The notes: generated by a model not told the origin, from the letters alone. A stretch of DNA of 64,000 nucleotides from Puteibacter caeruleilacunae (GCA_005217565.1 SJCO01000003.1:186001-250000); one strand, 5' to 3'. Counted from the stretch's first letter, positions 33,995-44,754 are shown. Numbers and translations: made by a program.

Positions 33995-36499
33995 CTATCC
34001 TAGTGTAACAATTGAAATTCCACTTCCTCCGAACTGTACATGCTCATCGCGCACTCCTTTAACCATTGGCTCAGTTCGCAAAAACTCCCTCAAAGTCTGT
34101 CGTAATATTCCATTACCTGTACCATGAAGAATCCTCACGTCACTAATGTCGAGCATTATGGCTTCATCAATAAAATCTTGAACAATTTGCAACGCCTCAT
34201 CCACACGTTTTCCTCGTACATCAATTTCTGATTTAAAGGTCATACGTCGGTCTGAAAGATTCTGATTAATGTTAGCCTGTGTTTTATTTCTTGTTTTATC
34301 CTGTTGTTTAGCCTTATTCTTACTAATCCTTTCTAATCGTTTTCTATCGACAGTTGACATTAACTGACCAAAAGCAACAACAATATTCTTCTTACTAACT
34401 TCAACAACCTCACCTACAGATCCACTTCCTGCAACTTTCACCAAATCTCCAGGCTCAAAGTCTGTAGCGACAACCTTTTTAACTGAAGGCTTCTTTTTCT
34501 CTTCTGTTTTTGGTTCCGTTCCTGTACCTTTTCTATTCTTCTTGCGCTTTTCTCGTTCTTTAATTTGATCTATTTTACGAGCAATGCGTTTCTCCTCAGC
34601 AATATCCTTCTCTTTGGTCTCCTCCTTAAATTCAGCAAGTGATTTTCGAGCCTTTTTTGTTCGTTCTTTCTCCGCCTGCGCCTCTTTAATCGTACGAATG
34701 GTCTGCTCAATTTTTCTATTGGTCTGCGATAATAATGTTTCCGCCTCCTCTTTTGCTTTCTGAATAATATCTTTTCGAAGTTTTCCAGCTTCATCAAGAT
34801 CTTTTTCATAGCGCTCAATCAGATCATCGAGCTTCTTCTCTGACTTTCGAATCTTTTGTCGCTTCGTTTCCCAATATCGTTTATCACGAACAATATCTCT
34901 AAGGTGCTTATCAAAATGGATATGATCCTTACCCACCTTATCAGTAGCCTCCTGAAGAATATCCTCCGATAATCCAATCTTCCTTGCAATTTCAAAAGCA
35001 AAAGAACTACCTGGCTTACCAATCTGAAGTTTGAATAATGGTTCCATCCGATGTGAATCATAAAGCATTGCACCATTAGCAATACCTTCAACCGATGAAG
35101 CAAAGTGCTTTAGGTTAGTATAGTGAGTTGTAATAACTCCAAATGTTTGCAATTGATTTAATCTATTTAAGATAGATTCAGCAATCGCACCACCAAGCAT
35201 TGGTTCTGTACCTGTACCAAACTCATCAATTAGAATCAATGATTCAGGATTACAGTTCCTCGTAAAATACTTCATATTCATCAGGTGAGAACTGTACGTA
35301 CTCAAGTCATTCTCCAACGATTGCTCATCACCTATGTCAATAAAGATATCCTTAAAGATTCCCATCACACTATTCTCATCAACTGGTACCATCATCCCAC
35401 ACTGAAACATATACTGGATAATACCAACAGTCTTAAGACATACCGATTTACCTCCAGCATTCGGTCCTGATATCAATAAGATGCGATCATTTGGATTTAA
35501 TTCAATATCAAGAGGTACAATTTCTCGCTTCTCTTTCCTAAGATTAAGTAATAACAATGGATGTCTGGCCTTCTCCCAAGAGATACTACATCCATCATTT
35601 ATATCAACCTTAATGGCATCAATATCTTTCGCGAAGATTGCTTTTGAACGGATAAAATCCATCTTACCCATAAACTCATATGAGTTTTCAATTTCATCAA
35701 TATAAGGGCGCAAATCATCAGTAAAGACAGTCAGAATCTTTACAATCTCTCTTTTCTCTGCGTATTCCAATTCTCGAATAGCATTGTTATACTCCACAAT
35801 CTCAGCAGGCTCAACAAAAGCTGTCTTACCTGTTGCTGATTCATCGTGAACAATTCCCTTAAGCTTTCTCTTATTACCTGCAGCTACAGGTATCACGGGT
35901 CTTCCGTCACGGATAGCAACAGTAGTATCCTGATCAACAATACCACTCTTAACAGCCTCACGTAGTAACGACTGCATACGCTTAGAAACATTTGATTGCT
36001 TGCTCAATATCTCTCTACGTATCGTATTCAACTCTGGTGATGCAGAATCTTTAATAGTACCATGTTTACTGATAATTTTATTCATCCGATCATACAGATA
36101 AGGGAATAGAACCACATATTTACATAGGCGTCGCAAATTAGGGTATAGATTATCCTCTTGATTCGAGAAAAAATTAACAATGCTTCGGATAGACTCTAAT
36201 GAGCGTTTTAAATCGAAAAGTTCATGCGCCTCAAGAAAAGTTCCCTCAATCCTGGCTTTCCTCAACGATTCTCTAACGTCGAAGTAATAGCTTACGGGGA
36301 AATTAGCACCTTCATCAAGAATCATTGCAAACTCTTCGGTCTCCCCGAGTAAACGTTCCAGAACATGCTTCTTTTCTTTAAATGACATATCAGTCACCCA
36401 TTCCCGTCCTAGTTCACTTAAACAGTTAGCACTTAGAATTTCTCTAATTTTATTGAATCCGATCTTAACCTCGAAATTATGTGGATATATTTTTGACAT
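33995..36499 (-). CDS. mutS2: Endonuclease MutS2
   Basis: DNA-structure-binding ATPase/nuclease; in other bacteria linked to suppression of recombination or rescue of stalled ribosomes. The 834-aa protein shows the MutS-like core (helical clamp), Walker A SGPNAGGKSVCL with Lys351, the DEFGTGTEP Walker B region, and GVITTHYTNLK. A long charged coiled coil (~520-680) follows, then the C-terminal Smr nuclease domain (EIDVRGKRVDEAL and ILHGTGNGILR). Architecture and length match full MutS2. A TACTTTTG box sits 23 nt upstream. Confidence 0.95.
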   Translation of the reverse strand: MSKIYPHNFEVKIGFNKIREILSANCLSELGREWVTDMSFKEKKHVLERLLGETEEFAMILDEGANFPVSYYFDVRESLRKARIEGTFLEAHELFDLKRSLESIRSIVNFFSNQEDNLYPNLRRLCKYVVLFPYLYDRMNKIISKHGTIKDSASPELNTIRREILSKQSNVSKRMQSLLREAVKSGIVDQDTTVAIRDGRPVIPVAAGNKRKLKGIVHDESATGKTAFVEPAEIVEYNNAIRELEYAEKREIVKILTVFTDDLRPYIDEIENSYEFMGKMDFIRSKAIFAKDIDAIKVDINDGCSISWEKARHPLLLLNLRKEKREIVPLDIELNPNDRILLISGPNAGGKSVCLKTVGIIQYMFQCGMMVPVDENSVMGIFKDIFIDIGDEQSLENDLSTYSSHLMNMKYFTRNCNPESLILIDEFGTGTEPMLGGAIAESILNRLNQLQTFGVITTHYTNLKHFASSVEGIANGAMLYDSHRMEPLFKLQIGKPGSSFAFEIARKIGLSEDILQEATDKVGKDHIHFDKHLRDIVRDKRYWETKRQKIRKSEKKLDDLIERYEKDLDEAGKLRKDIIQKAKEEAETLLSQTNRKIEQTIRTIKEAQAEKERTKKARKSLAEFKEETKEKDIAEEKRIARKIDQIKEREKRKKNRKGTGTEPKTEEKKKPSVKKVVATDFEPGDLVKVAGSGSVGEVVEVSKKNIVVAFGQLMSTVDRKRLERISKNKAKQQDKTRNKTQANINQNLSDRRMTFKSEIDVRGKRVDEALQIVQDFIDEAIMLDISDVRILHGTGNGILRQTLREFLRTEPMVKGVRDEHVQFGGSGISIVTLG

Positions 36500-36521
36500 A
36501 CGTGATTTCTATAATTCGCCA

Positions 36522-36529
36522 CAAAAGTA
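36522..36529 (-). promoter_or_regulatory. -7 box TACTTTTG upstream of mutS2
   Basis: CAAAAGTA on plus, 23 nt before the mutS2 ATG; perfect TAnnTTTG on the minus strand. The rest of the 36500-36732 gap shows no further feature. Confidence 0.5.
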
Positions 36530-36732
36530 CAAGTTTTCGAGCGAACCTGAAAACGGTAAAAGCGCAAAGCGCATGGAACAAAGAGCGATGGACAGAGGGC
36601 TGAAACTTTGAACGTTCAAACGTCCATCAACAAAACGTTTTCAGTGGCAGCAAAGATAGACAGATGTGGCTAGCGACATGAAACAGAGTCTTAAAGCATG
36701 CCAGCTAAGCCCCTCAATATAAAAAACAACAA

Positions 36733-39700
36733 TCAGACTTTGTATTTATCCAGCAATTCAAGAACATCATTAGCTTTAAAAGGCTTGCTTAAATAATCAT
36801 TCATCCCAATACTCATACAATAATCAATATCCTCCTTCATGGTATTCGCAGTCATAGCAAATATCACTGCATGATTAGCAGTTTTACCTTCACGTTCCAA
36901 CTTTCGAATAGCCATGGTCGATTCGTATCCATTCATCACAGGCATCTGGATGTCCATCAAAACCAAGTCGTAATTGCCATTAGCATACATTTCAACAGCT
37001 TCTTTTCCATCAGAAGCAATATCAATAGAACTAGCAATGCCTCTAAGCGTTAATTTAGCTACACGCTTATTGATCTCATTATCCTCGGCAATAAGAATTT
37101 TTAAGTCAGACAGGTCGATATTAAATTCGGATTTACCGGTGGTATCTTCCCCATTTTGCTTATCCTGCATCACCTCTGCAAGCGCATTGTACAAATGAAC
37201 CAACTTTATTGGCTTGTTCAGGTATGATTCAAATCCTTTTTCCTTTATCTCACTTTTCACAAGTACATTTGACACCGACGATAGCAGTACCAACTTGGTG
37301 TCGGAAATAGAAGGTCTTTCTTTTATTTTCTCGGCCAACTGAATTCCATCCATCTCTGGCATCTGAAAATCAAGCAGTGCTAACGAATATGCTTCGTTTG
37401 CAAGTACCGCACGTTCCAATTCCTCTAATGCCTCTTTTCCCGAATCAACACTCTTATGCTTACAGTTCCAACTTTCGAAATACTTTCTGAAAATATACCT
37501 GTTCGTTTTATTATCGTCTACAATAAGAATTTTCATATTAGAGCAGTCGAGCTTTATCATTTGCTCCTCAGACGGTTCCTTATCTACCTTGTCATAATCA
37601 ACCGTGAACGAGAATGTAGATCCTTCTCCAACCTTACTTTGAACTCCAATTTCACCATCCATCATTTCCACCAGACGCTTTGAAATTGCCAATCCCAGCC
37701 CTGTACCTCCATATTTTCTAGTGGTAGATGCATCAATCTGGGTAAATGATTTAAACAGCTTACTGCACCCCTCTTCAGAAATACCAATACCAGTATCTCT
37801 CACTGAAATGCTAATAGTGAACACATTATCTTTTAGTTCTTTCAATTCTGCAGAGATAAGAATATCTCCATCTTCCGTAAATTTAATGGCGTTATTTACA
37901 AGATTGGTTAGAATCTGTCTAATTCGCACAGGATCACCTACAATAAATTCAGGAATATTTGAATCGACATACGTTACTAAATCCAGTTTTTTATGGCTAG
38001 CCTTAAATACAAATAAATCAGCAACATCCTCAATAATGGATCTCAGTGAAATAGAAACTTTCTCAATCTCCAGTTTTCCTGATTCAATCTTTGAGAAATC
38101 AAGAATATCATTGATGATGGTAAGTAGATTATTTCCTGACTTCACAATAATATCAACATATTCTTCCTGTTCCGATGATAAATTGGTTCGCTTCAAGATA
38201 TCCGACATACCAATAACACCATTCATCGGAGTACGAATTTCGTGTGACATATTGGCTAAGAACAAACTTTTTGCTCGATTAGCTTCTTCCGCCTTTTCGA
38301 TGGCAAACTCCAATTTCTGTCGTGCTTCCACCTCAACCGTCACATCTCTTGAAATACCAACAATACCAACCGTTTTTCCTGATGATTCATTTACGATTGG
38401 AACACGTGAAGTTGAATACCATGCTTGAGTACCATCCTCTCGGTGAACCTCATGAATCTCATTCATTACAGGAACTCCACTGGATAAAGCCCTTGAATCT
38501 TCCTGCTCTGTTAATCTGCGATTTTCGGTATTATGAATTTCTGTCTCCGTTTTTCCGTAAACATCATCTTCATTCACCACCCCTAACTCCCTCGCTTTCG
38601 CAAGGTTTATCTTTGTATACTGAAGTCTTCTATTCTTCACATATATCTGATCAGGGATACAGTCCATTAACGTTTGAAGTAGATCCTTCTCTCTTGTTAA
38701 CTGTCTTTCAACTATCTTTTGTCCGGTAATATCTCTTGATATACCAACTAATCCAGTAACATTACCATCATTATCCTTTAATGGTATTTTAGTAGAACTT
38801 ACCCAACGTAACTTGTGCTCGCTATTATAGAATTTCTCTATGATATTTTCAACAACGTTACCGCTTTCAATTGCTTGCTGTTCATATTTAAAGATCTCAT
38901 CAGCAATAGCAAAAGGATGAAAATCGTAACTGGTCTTTCCGTATACTTCTTCCGGAGAACCAGCTCCCATAGCACGAGCATCTGCCTCATTTATGTGTGT
39001 AAATCGCCCCAAAACATCCTTAAAGTATATAAGGTCTGGAGTATTGTCAATAAAAGCTTTCAACAGATTCCGTTCCCTGGCACATGACTCTTCTGCTTTT
39101 CTTCTAGAGGTCATATCTTCAAATACAGCGACAAGTAATTCTACCTCACCTCGACTGTTTTTAATAGGCAATGCACTCCTTCTAAACCAGTAATCCTGTC
39201 CGTTAACAATCAAGCGATCTTCGTAATTTACCTTTGATTTTCCTGTTCGAAGAACCTCTCTATCTACTTTTTCAAATTTATCAGCCAATTCTCCAAAAGG
39301 AAAATCTTTGTAATGTTTCCCTACTACATCCTGAGTTGAATTCAATCCAAAAGTCTTAACAAATTCAGGATTACAGCCAATATATTTAAGGTCCTTATCC
39401 TTCCAACAAATTGTTAAAGGAATTTGGTTAAGAATAATTCCAGGTGTTAACTCTACAGGTGTGCTCTCTTGAATTTCCGACTTGCGAGTATTAAGCGCAG
39501 CATTTAATGAACGAATGGTTGCCTTTACTTCAATGGAATTACACACTTCTTCAGTAAACAAATCTATTTGAGATTCAAACCTACTTCTGAATGCTTTGCT
39601 AAATGATTTTTCTCCTAATCCAACAAGAAAAACATTTTCTAAGTTTTCTTGCTGCATGATGTCAATAAAGCCGGTAATTTCCGCTTCATTATAGGAATCA

Positions 39701-39846
39701 AAAAACACAATCCCTCCCTTTGTTTTTCTTAATAAAGCCAACAGTTCTTCTACTTGACTGCACAAAATACAATCTTCATTACCCGCAATAACATCTGATA
39801 ACGGCCCTTTATTAACTTCAGAGATGTAAAAAATATTCAACGACAT
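36733..39846 (-). CDS. Hybrid sensor histidine kinase with three PAS domains and two receivers
   Basis: A 1037-aa cytoplasmic signalling protein. In order: an N-terminal region resembling a degenerate receiver (1-130, no phosphoacceptor seen); PAS domains at about 140-260, 265-385 and 390-510 (repeated GISRDIT/GISRDVT ends); HisKA with phosphoacceptor His535 in MSHEIRTPMNG; HATPase (~645-760, GTGLGLAISKRLVEMM). Two receivers follow, with Asp826 (LLDFQMPEMDG) and Asp965 (LMDIQMPVMNG). No HPt domain and no DNA-binding output. ATG 39846 is preferred because GGAG lies 7 nt before it. No partner regulator adjacent. Confidence 0.93.
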   Translation of the reverse strand: MSLNIFYISEVNKGPLSDVIAGNEDCILCSQVEELLALLRKTKGGIVFFDSYNEAEITGFIDIMQQENLENVFLVGLGEKSFSKAFRSRFESQIDLFTEEVCNSIEVKATIRSLNAALNTRKSEIQESTPVELTPGIILNQIPLTICWKDKDLKYIGCNPEFVKTFGLNSTQDVVGKHYKDFPFGELADKFEKVDREVLRTGKSKVNYEDRLIVNGQDYWFRRSALPIKNSRGEVELLVAVFEDMTSRRKAEESCARERNLLKAFIDNTPDLIYFKDVLGRFTHINEADARAMGAGSPEEVYGKTSYDFHPFAIADEIFKYEQQAIESGNVVENIIEKFYNSEHKLRWVSSTKIPLKDNDGNVTGLVGISRDITGQKIVERQLTREKDLLQTLMDCIPDQIYVKNRRLQYTKINLAKARELGVVNEDDVYGKTETEIHNTENRRLTEQEDSRALSSGVPVMNEIHEVHREDGTQAWYSTSRVPIVNESSGKTVGIVGISRDVTVEVEARQKLEFAIEKAEEANRAKSLFLANMSHEIRTPMNGVIGMSDILKRTNLSSEQEEYVDIIVKSGNNLLTIINDILDFSKIESGKLEIEKVSISLRSIIEDVADLFVFKASHKKLDLVTYVDSNIPEFIVGDPVRIRQILTNLVNNAIKFTEDGDILISAELKELKDNVFTISISVRDTGIGISEEGCSKLFKSFTQIDASTTRKYGGTGLGLAISKRLVEMMDGEIGVQSKVGEGSTFSFTVDYDKVDKEPSEEQMIKLDCSNMKILIVDDNKTNRYIFRKYFESWNCKHKSVDSGKEALEELERAVLANEAYSLALLDFQMPEMDGIQLAEKIKERPSISDTKLVLLSSVSNVLVKSEIKEKGFESYLNKPIKLVHLYNALAEVMQDKQNGEDTTGKSEFNIDLSDLKILIAEDNEINKRVAKLTLRGIASSIDIASDGKEAVEMYANGNYDLVLMDIQMPVMNGYESTMAIRKLEREGKTANHAVIFAMTANTMKEDIDYCMSIGMNDYLSKPFKANDVLELLDKYKV

Positions 39847-40043
39847 GCTTTGACTCCTATATTTCACCCAATAAAGATATAAAAATGTAGGTCTAATAAA
39901 ACAATTATTTTTCCTACCTACTAATATTTAGCTATTCAACTAACATATAATTTAGAGATTCCATTGATCTTCAATGATACTTACACCAAAGTAACATCCT
40001 ATTATTCAATCTAATCATTCAGTACATTTTTGCCCGACAATCA

Positions 40044-41741
40044 TCATTGCTGCTCTTTAGAAAAACCTCCAGGAACCTTCTCATTTGGAAATCTTCGACG
40101 ATATTCATCCCAAAAACTTCCAATTTCAGTCTTCATTTCCTTATGCAGAAATAGTATTCCCACAAGATTTGGGATTGTCATCAATGCAATTGTAATTCCA
40201 GAAAACGTCCAAATTATGGTAGTATCCATAAAGGAAGCAAGAAAGAATCCCACCACATATACAATCCGATACCAGAATACTCCTTTTATACCAAATAAAA
40301 ACGTTATTGCACGTCCTCCATAATACGACCAGCTGATGGCAGTAGAGAATGCAAAAAGCAATAAGCCAATAGTTACAATATATCTACCCCAGTCTCCAAA
40401 CCAACTTCGTGTAAAAGCAATGGTAGTCAGTGGTGCACTATGCAATAAAGACTTTCCTCTGAGCTGAATTTTTGAATTATTGTTATAATGGCCATTTTCA
40501 ATAGGTAACATTCCTGTATAAAGATCTCCATTCTTATACACCTTAACATCCTCTGCTACTGAACGTGCATGTATTATTGTAATCTTTTCTTTTATTACTC
40601 CATTCTCAACTGATAGTTCTCCAGCGAATTTAGGCAGATCTGTTTTTCCTAAGATAAAATCACTGAGCTTATCTTTATCTGCGCTAATGCTCTCATCATA
40701 TGATCTTTCCAAAATGGCTAAATCCGCAATCTGAAATTTATTTTCCAGTTTTTCAGTCCAGACTCCTGATGCTAGCAAGGCTAAACCTGTGAGAGTACAA
40801 ATAATGATGGTATCAATAAATGGTTCAAGTAACGCAACCAATCCTTCTGATACAGGTTCGTGAGCTTTGGCCGCAGCGTGAGCAATAGGAGCAGATCCTT
40901 GTCCTGCTTCATTGGAGAATAATCCTCTGTTCACACCTCGATTAAACGCAAAAGAGAAACTTGCTCCAAGAAATCCACCAACTGCAGCTGTTCCTGAAAA
41001 CACATCACCTATAATTGCGGCTATTGAAGGTATGATATTCTCGTAATTATAAATGATTACAGCAATGGCACCTATAAAGTAAATTACCGCCATTGTTGGA
41101 ACCAAACGTTCTGTAACCTTAGCAATTCTTTTAATACCTCCAATAATTACGAACGCCAGCAAAACAGCAAGAATACCTCCAGTAATAAAATGCTTTACTC
41201 CGAACGTCGTAAATACCGAGTTTGCGATACTATTTATTTGTGGAAGGTTTCCAGTACCAAAAGAAGAGAAGACAGTAGCAACTGCAAAAATCACTGCCAG
41301 CCATTTCATATTCAAACGGTTCTTCATGTAGTACATTGGTCCCCCTGCAATAGATCCGTCTTCAGCCTTCTCTCTGTATTTATGTGAAAGCGTAACCTCA
41401 ACAAATTTAGTAGTCATACCAAGCATAGCAGTCATCAGCATCCAAAACAACGCAGCAGGTCCTCCTAAATGAATTGCCAAAGCAACCCCTGCGATGTTAC
41501 CCGTTCCTACCGTTCCAGATAAAGCAGTTGTCAATGCCTGAAAGTGAGATGTATCTCCTTCGTCACCTTCTTTATCAAATTTTCCTCGTACAATCTTTAG
41601 TGAATATCCCAGATATCTGAACTGTGGAAACTTCAAATAAATAGTAAAAAACAGTCCTGTTCCCAGCAATAAGAACACAAACCACTGTGAGCCTCCGATA
41701 TACCCATCGATTAATTGAAGAAACTGATTTAGATTTTGCAT
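40044..41741 (-). CDS. Alanine/glycine:cation (sodium) symporter with an inserted soluble segment
   Basis: A 565-aa inner-membrane transporter of the AGCS family: [14 protein letters not shown] near the start, the conserved [15 protein letters not shown] in the substrate-binding region, GGPMYYMK, and [21 protein letters not shown]. Usual AGCS proteins are about 440-490 aa. The extra length comes from a hydrophilic insert at about 329-432 (starting [13 protein letters not shown]) between two late transmembrane segments. The C-terminus is basic and cytoplasmic. Substrate (alanine, glycine or other small amino acid) is not decidable. Confidence 0.9.
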   Translation of the reverse strand: MQNLNQFLQLIDGYIGGSQWFVFLLLGTGLFFTIYLKFPQFRYLGYSLKIVRGKFDKEGDEGDTSHFQALTTALSGTVGTGNIAGVALAIHLGGPAALFWMLMTAMLGMTTKFVEVTLSHKYREKAEDGSIAGGPMYYMKNRLNMKWLAVIFAVATVFSSFGTGNLPQINSIANSVFTTFGVKHFITGGILAVLLAFVIIGGIKRIAKVTERLVPTMAVIYFIGAIAVIIYNYENIIPSIAAIIGDVFSGTAAVGGFLGASFSFAFNRGVNRGLFSNEAGQGSAPIAHAAAKAHEPVSEGLVALLEPFIDTIIICTLTGLALLASGVWTEKLENKFQIADLAILERSYDESISADKDKLSDFILGKTDLPKFAGELSVENGVIKEKITIIHARSVAEDVKVYKNGDLYTGMLPIENGHYNNNSKIQLRGKSLLHSAPLTTIAFTRSWFGDWGRYIVTIGLLLFAFSTAISWSYYGGRAITFLFGIKGVFWYRIVYVVGFFLASFMDTTIIWTFSGITIALMTIPNLVGILFLHKEMKTEIGSFWDEYRRRFPNEKVPGGFSKEQQ

Positions 41742-41882
41742 ATGCGTTCGGTTAGTTTTTAGCTGTTTAAATATAGCATTCTAATCCTATATGTTAAAAC
41801 AGTTTATCTAAATATCACGCTTCTAAATTATTTTTTAAAGATTTATTGTCTTTTTTAAGAAACATTCTTTCCGATAATTAAG

Positions 41883-41890
41883 TACATTTG
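41883..41890 (+). promoter_or_regulatory. -7 box TACATTTG
   Basis: Perfect TAnnTTTG 24 nt before the small acidic ORF at 41914. Confidence 0.45.
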
Positions 41891-41913
41891 TTACATATCC
41901 TAAATTCGAAATC

Positions 41914-42165
41914 ATGTTACCAAAATTTCTATTAGCAGACAATTCACAAGAACTAAAAGACACAATTTTTGTTGTGCACACACAGTCTCCACGATTCATT
42001 ATCGGGAGTGATGTCGAAGATTTTTACTCTAATCAGGAAATATATTGGCTTGACGAACAACCAGAAAGTGATCAACTCATTGACCAACTGTTAGAAGAGG
42101 CAGAAGAGTTTCTGGAAAAAGAGTTTGAAAATCAAGAACTATTATACGACGAAGACGAGGAATAA
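41914..42165 (+). CDS. Small acidic protein of unknown function
   Basis: An 83-aa very acidic soluble protein (C-terminal half rich in Glu/Asp, ending YDEDEE), with a short beta-rich start (FVVHTQSPRFIIGSDVEDF). It has its own -7 box and a shared terminator downstream, and sits alone between the symporter and tex genes, which supports it being real. I do not recognise the family. Confidence 0.7.
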   Translation: MLPKFLLADNSQELKDTIFVVHTQSPRFIIGSDVEDFYSNQEIYWLDEQPESDQLIDQLLEEAEEFLEKEFENQELLYDEDEE

Positions 42166-42230
42166 ATTTGCCGGAAAGACTTTACATTTTTGATTACACA
42201 AAATCGAAACAATAAGTCAGGGCTCCCTAT

Positions 42231-42276
42231 AAAATGAATCGCTATAGTGAAAAATATCACTGTAGCGATTCATTTT
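42231..42276. terminator. Bidirectional terminator (small acidic gene / tex)
   Basis: A 20-nt arm containing AATGAATCGCTATAGTGA pairs with TCACTGTAGCGATTCATT (one mismatch), A-rich before and T-rich after on both strands. Confidence 0.85.
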
Positions 42277-42281
42277 GGTTT

Positions 42282-44414
42282 TTATTGCTCAACCTGTTTC
42301 ATCGAAAGTTGAATTCTCTTTCGTTTTAAATCGACTTCAATCACCTTCACCAACACCTCTTGTTGAAGTTTTACAACATCGGTGGGATCAGAAATAAAAC
42401 GATTAGCCATTTCTGAAATATGTACAAGCCCATCTTGTTTAACACCTATATCAACAAAAGCACCAAAGCGTGTAATATTGGTTACGAGACCCGGAACAAC
42501 CATTCCAACCATTAAGTCTTCAATAGTATAAATTCCTTCGGCAAACTCAAATGTATGAATCTCAGCACGAGGATCACGACCAGGCTTTGTAAGCTCATTC
42601 ATGATATCAGTTAACGTAGGCATACCTGCTTCTTCTGTAACAAAATCCTGAAGATTGAGCTGCTTACGTAACTCATTACTTTTGACCAGGTCTTTGGTTT
42701 TACAGTCCAGTGATTTCGCCATCTTTTTAACAATCGCATATGATTCAGGGTGCACTGCGGAATTATCCAGTGGATTTTTCGCCCCTGGAATACGAAGGAA
42801 ACCAGCACATTGTTCAAAGGTCTTTGCCCCTAACTTTGGCACATCCTTTAATTCCTTTCTTGAGCGGAACATACCGTATTTTTTACGGTATTCAACAATA
42901 TTCTTAGCCAACTGAGGACCTAAACCAGAAACATATCTTAGTAAATGCTCACTGGCTGTATTTACATTCACTCCCACCAGGTTAACACACGACTCAACAA
43001 CACTATCCAAGCTATTTTTAAGACTCTTTTGATCCACATCATGTTGATACTGTCCTACACCAATCGATTTAGGATCAATCTTAACCAATTCGGCCAGTGG
43101 ATCCATCAATCGCCTTCCTATAGATATAGCTCCTCGTACTGTTACATCATACTGCGGAAATTCCTCCCTAGCTACTTCCGAAGCTGAATATACTGATGCT
43201 CCATCCTCACTTACTACAAAGATCTTAACATCATCTCCTAGCTTCATCCCTCTTACGAAAGCCTCTGTCTCCCGACTTGCAGTTCCGTTTCCAATAGCAA
43301 TTGCTTCAATCTTATATGCCTCAACTAATCCAGAAATACTCTTCTTCGAGTGACTTACTTTCATCTGAGGAGGATGAGGATATATAGTCTCGTTGTGCAA
43401 TAAATTTCCTTGTTCATCAAGACAAACTAATTTACAGCCTGTTCTATAGCCTGGATCTAAAGCCAAAATACGCTTTTGTCCCAATGGAGCAGCTAAAAGC
43501 AGCTGACGCAAATTTTCAGCAAAAACCTTAATGGCTTCCTCATCTGATTTATCTTTTGAAAGATGCACATATTCATTCTCAATTGAAGGCGATAACAATC
43601 TTTTATAAGCATCTTTTGCTGCGACCTCCACTTGTTCTGATGATGCATTATTTGAACGAACAAAAAATCGAGTGATTCGCTCAAAGGCTTCTTTCTGATC
43701 TGGAAGTACGGTTATCTTTAAAATACCCTCTTTCTCTCCTCGCTTCATTGCCATAAAACGGTGAGATGGACATCGTTTCAAAGGTTCCTCCCAATCAAAG
43801 TAATCCTTATATTTTAATCCCTCTTCTTCTTTACCTTTTACAACCTTACACTTCAACATTGCAGAGCGACCAAACAGTTTACGAATGTTATTACGCATGG
43901 CCTCATTCTCCGACATCCACTCTGCAATAATATCTCGTGCTCCCCCCACAGCCTCATCAATGTTTTTAACATCCTTGTTCAGAAATTGACCTGCCCGACG
44001 ATCAGGATCTTGCTCACGCTGTTTCATTATAATTTTTGCCAAAGGCTCCAGGCCTTTCTCTCTTGCAATTGTAGCCCGGGTTCTTCTTTTGGGTTTATAA
44101 GGAAGATACAAATCCTCCAATTCCGTCGACTGATAACTTTGCTCTATACGAGCTTTTAACTCTGGTGTTAGCTTTCCCTGTTCCTCAATCGTTGATAATA
44201 TCGTTTTCTTGCGATCTTCCAGTTCTTCTAACTTCTCTTTTCGCAATTTTATATTTAGAATCTGAACTTCATCCAGACTACCTGTAAGTTCTTTTCGGTA
44301 ACGAGCTATGAATGGCACTGTTGCCCCATCGTTCAATAACTCAACAGTACTTTGTACTTGTCGTTCCAGCAATTGAAGCTCATCAGCAATTAGTTTTATT
44401 ATGTGTTGGTCCAT
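42282..44414 (-). CDS. tex: RNA-binding transcriptional accessory protein Tex
   Basis: A 710-aa cytoplasmic protein with the Tex layout: N-terminal helical domain (ending LYLPYKPKRRTRATIAREKGL, a family hallmark), a YqgF/RNase H-like domain (ALDPGYRTGCKLVCLD), helix-hairpin-helix motifs (LGPQLAKNIVEYRKKYG), and a C-terminal S1 RNA-binding domain (GLVTNITRFGAFVDIGVKQD). Slightly shorter than E. coli Tex. Roles in other bacteria are in transcription and stress tolerance. A TAAATTTG box is 120 nt upstream. Confidence 0.95.
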   Translation of the reverse strand: MDQHIIKLIADELQLLERQVQSTVELLNDGATVPFIARYRKELTGSLDEVQILNIKLRKEKLEELEDRKKTILSTIEEQGKLTPELKARIEQSYQSTELEDLYLPYKPKRRTRATIAREKGLEPLAKIIMKQREQDPDRRAGQFLNKDVKNIDEAVGGARDIIAEWMSENEAMRNNIRKLFGRSAMLKCKVVKGKEEEGLKYKDYFDWEEPLKRCPSHRFMAMKRGEKEGILKITVLPDQKEAFERITRFFVRSNNASSEQVEVAAKDAYKRLLSPSIENEYVHLSKDKSDEEAIKVFAENLRQLLLAAPLGQKRILALDPGYRTGCKLVCLDEQGNLLHNETIYPHPPQMKVSHSKKSISGLVEAYKIEAIAIGNGTASRETEAFVRGMKLGDDVKIFVVSEDGASVYSASEVAREEFPQYDVTVRGAISIGRRLMDPLAELVKIDPKSIGVGQYQHDVDQKSLKNSLDSVVESCVNLVGVNVNTASEHLLRYVSGLGPQLAKNIVEYRKKYGMFRSRKELKDVPKLGAKTFEQCAGFLRIPGAKNPLDNSAVHPESYAIVKKMAKSLDCKTKDLVKSNELRKQLNLQDFVTEEAGMPTLTDIMNELTKPGRDPRAEIHTFEFAEGIYTIEDLMVGMVVPGLVTNITRFGAFVDIGVKQDGLVHISEMANRFISDPTDVVKLQQEVLVKVIEVDLKRKRIQLSMKQVEQ

Positions 44415-44533
44415 CTAATAAAAACGATTTATAGAATTAATGCTACTCAGCTTACAGAACGTGGTATGAAGAAATGATAGCACGCTAGTCGAATTCATCT
44501 ATTCATACAGTGTAAGTCTGATATTGGGTAGTT

Positions 44534-44541
44534 CAAATTTA
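44534..44541 (-). promoter_or_regulatory. -7 box TAAATTTG upstream of tex
   Basis: CAAATTTA on plus; a perfect TAnnTTTG on the minus strand 120 nt before tex. No TTG at -33. Confidence 0.35.
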
Positions 44542-44605
44542 CAACTATTTCCGGGGCATCATATGTTTAAAGGAATATTCTTTGCTTTAGTTGTTAAGTT
44601 CAGCG

Positions 44606-44640
44606 CAAAAAAAAGGGAAGCAACCTTTCGACTGCTCCCC
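44606..44640 (-). terminator. Terminator of the rnf operon
   Basis: On the minus strand GGGGAGCAG pairs with TTGCTTCCC (one wobble) across a short loop and runs into a T7-8 tract, about 115 nt after the rnfA stop. Confidence 0.75.
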
Positions 44641-44690
44641 AACTGCTGTATTGTAAAAATTGCCCCTAAAAAAATCTTTTTTCTCGTATA

Positions 44691-44706
44691 CTTTACAATT
44701 GTAAAG
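44691..44706. repeat. Perfect 16-bp palindrome CTTTACAATTGTAAAG
   Basis: A perfect two-fold symmetric site in the 3' region between the rnf terminator and the rnfA stop. Size and symmetry fit a dimeric regulator site, but its position downstream of genes on the minus strand is unusual. Confidence 0.4.
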
Positions 44707-44754
44707 ATGACAATTATTGTATTAATTCACAAACAATAAGCACATTAACATGAC

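Noticed and set aside
44524-44739. 71-aa plus-strand frame in the tex-rnf gap
   Set aside because: Overlaps the tex -7 box and the rnf terminator; no conserved features.
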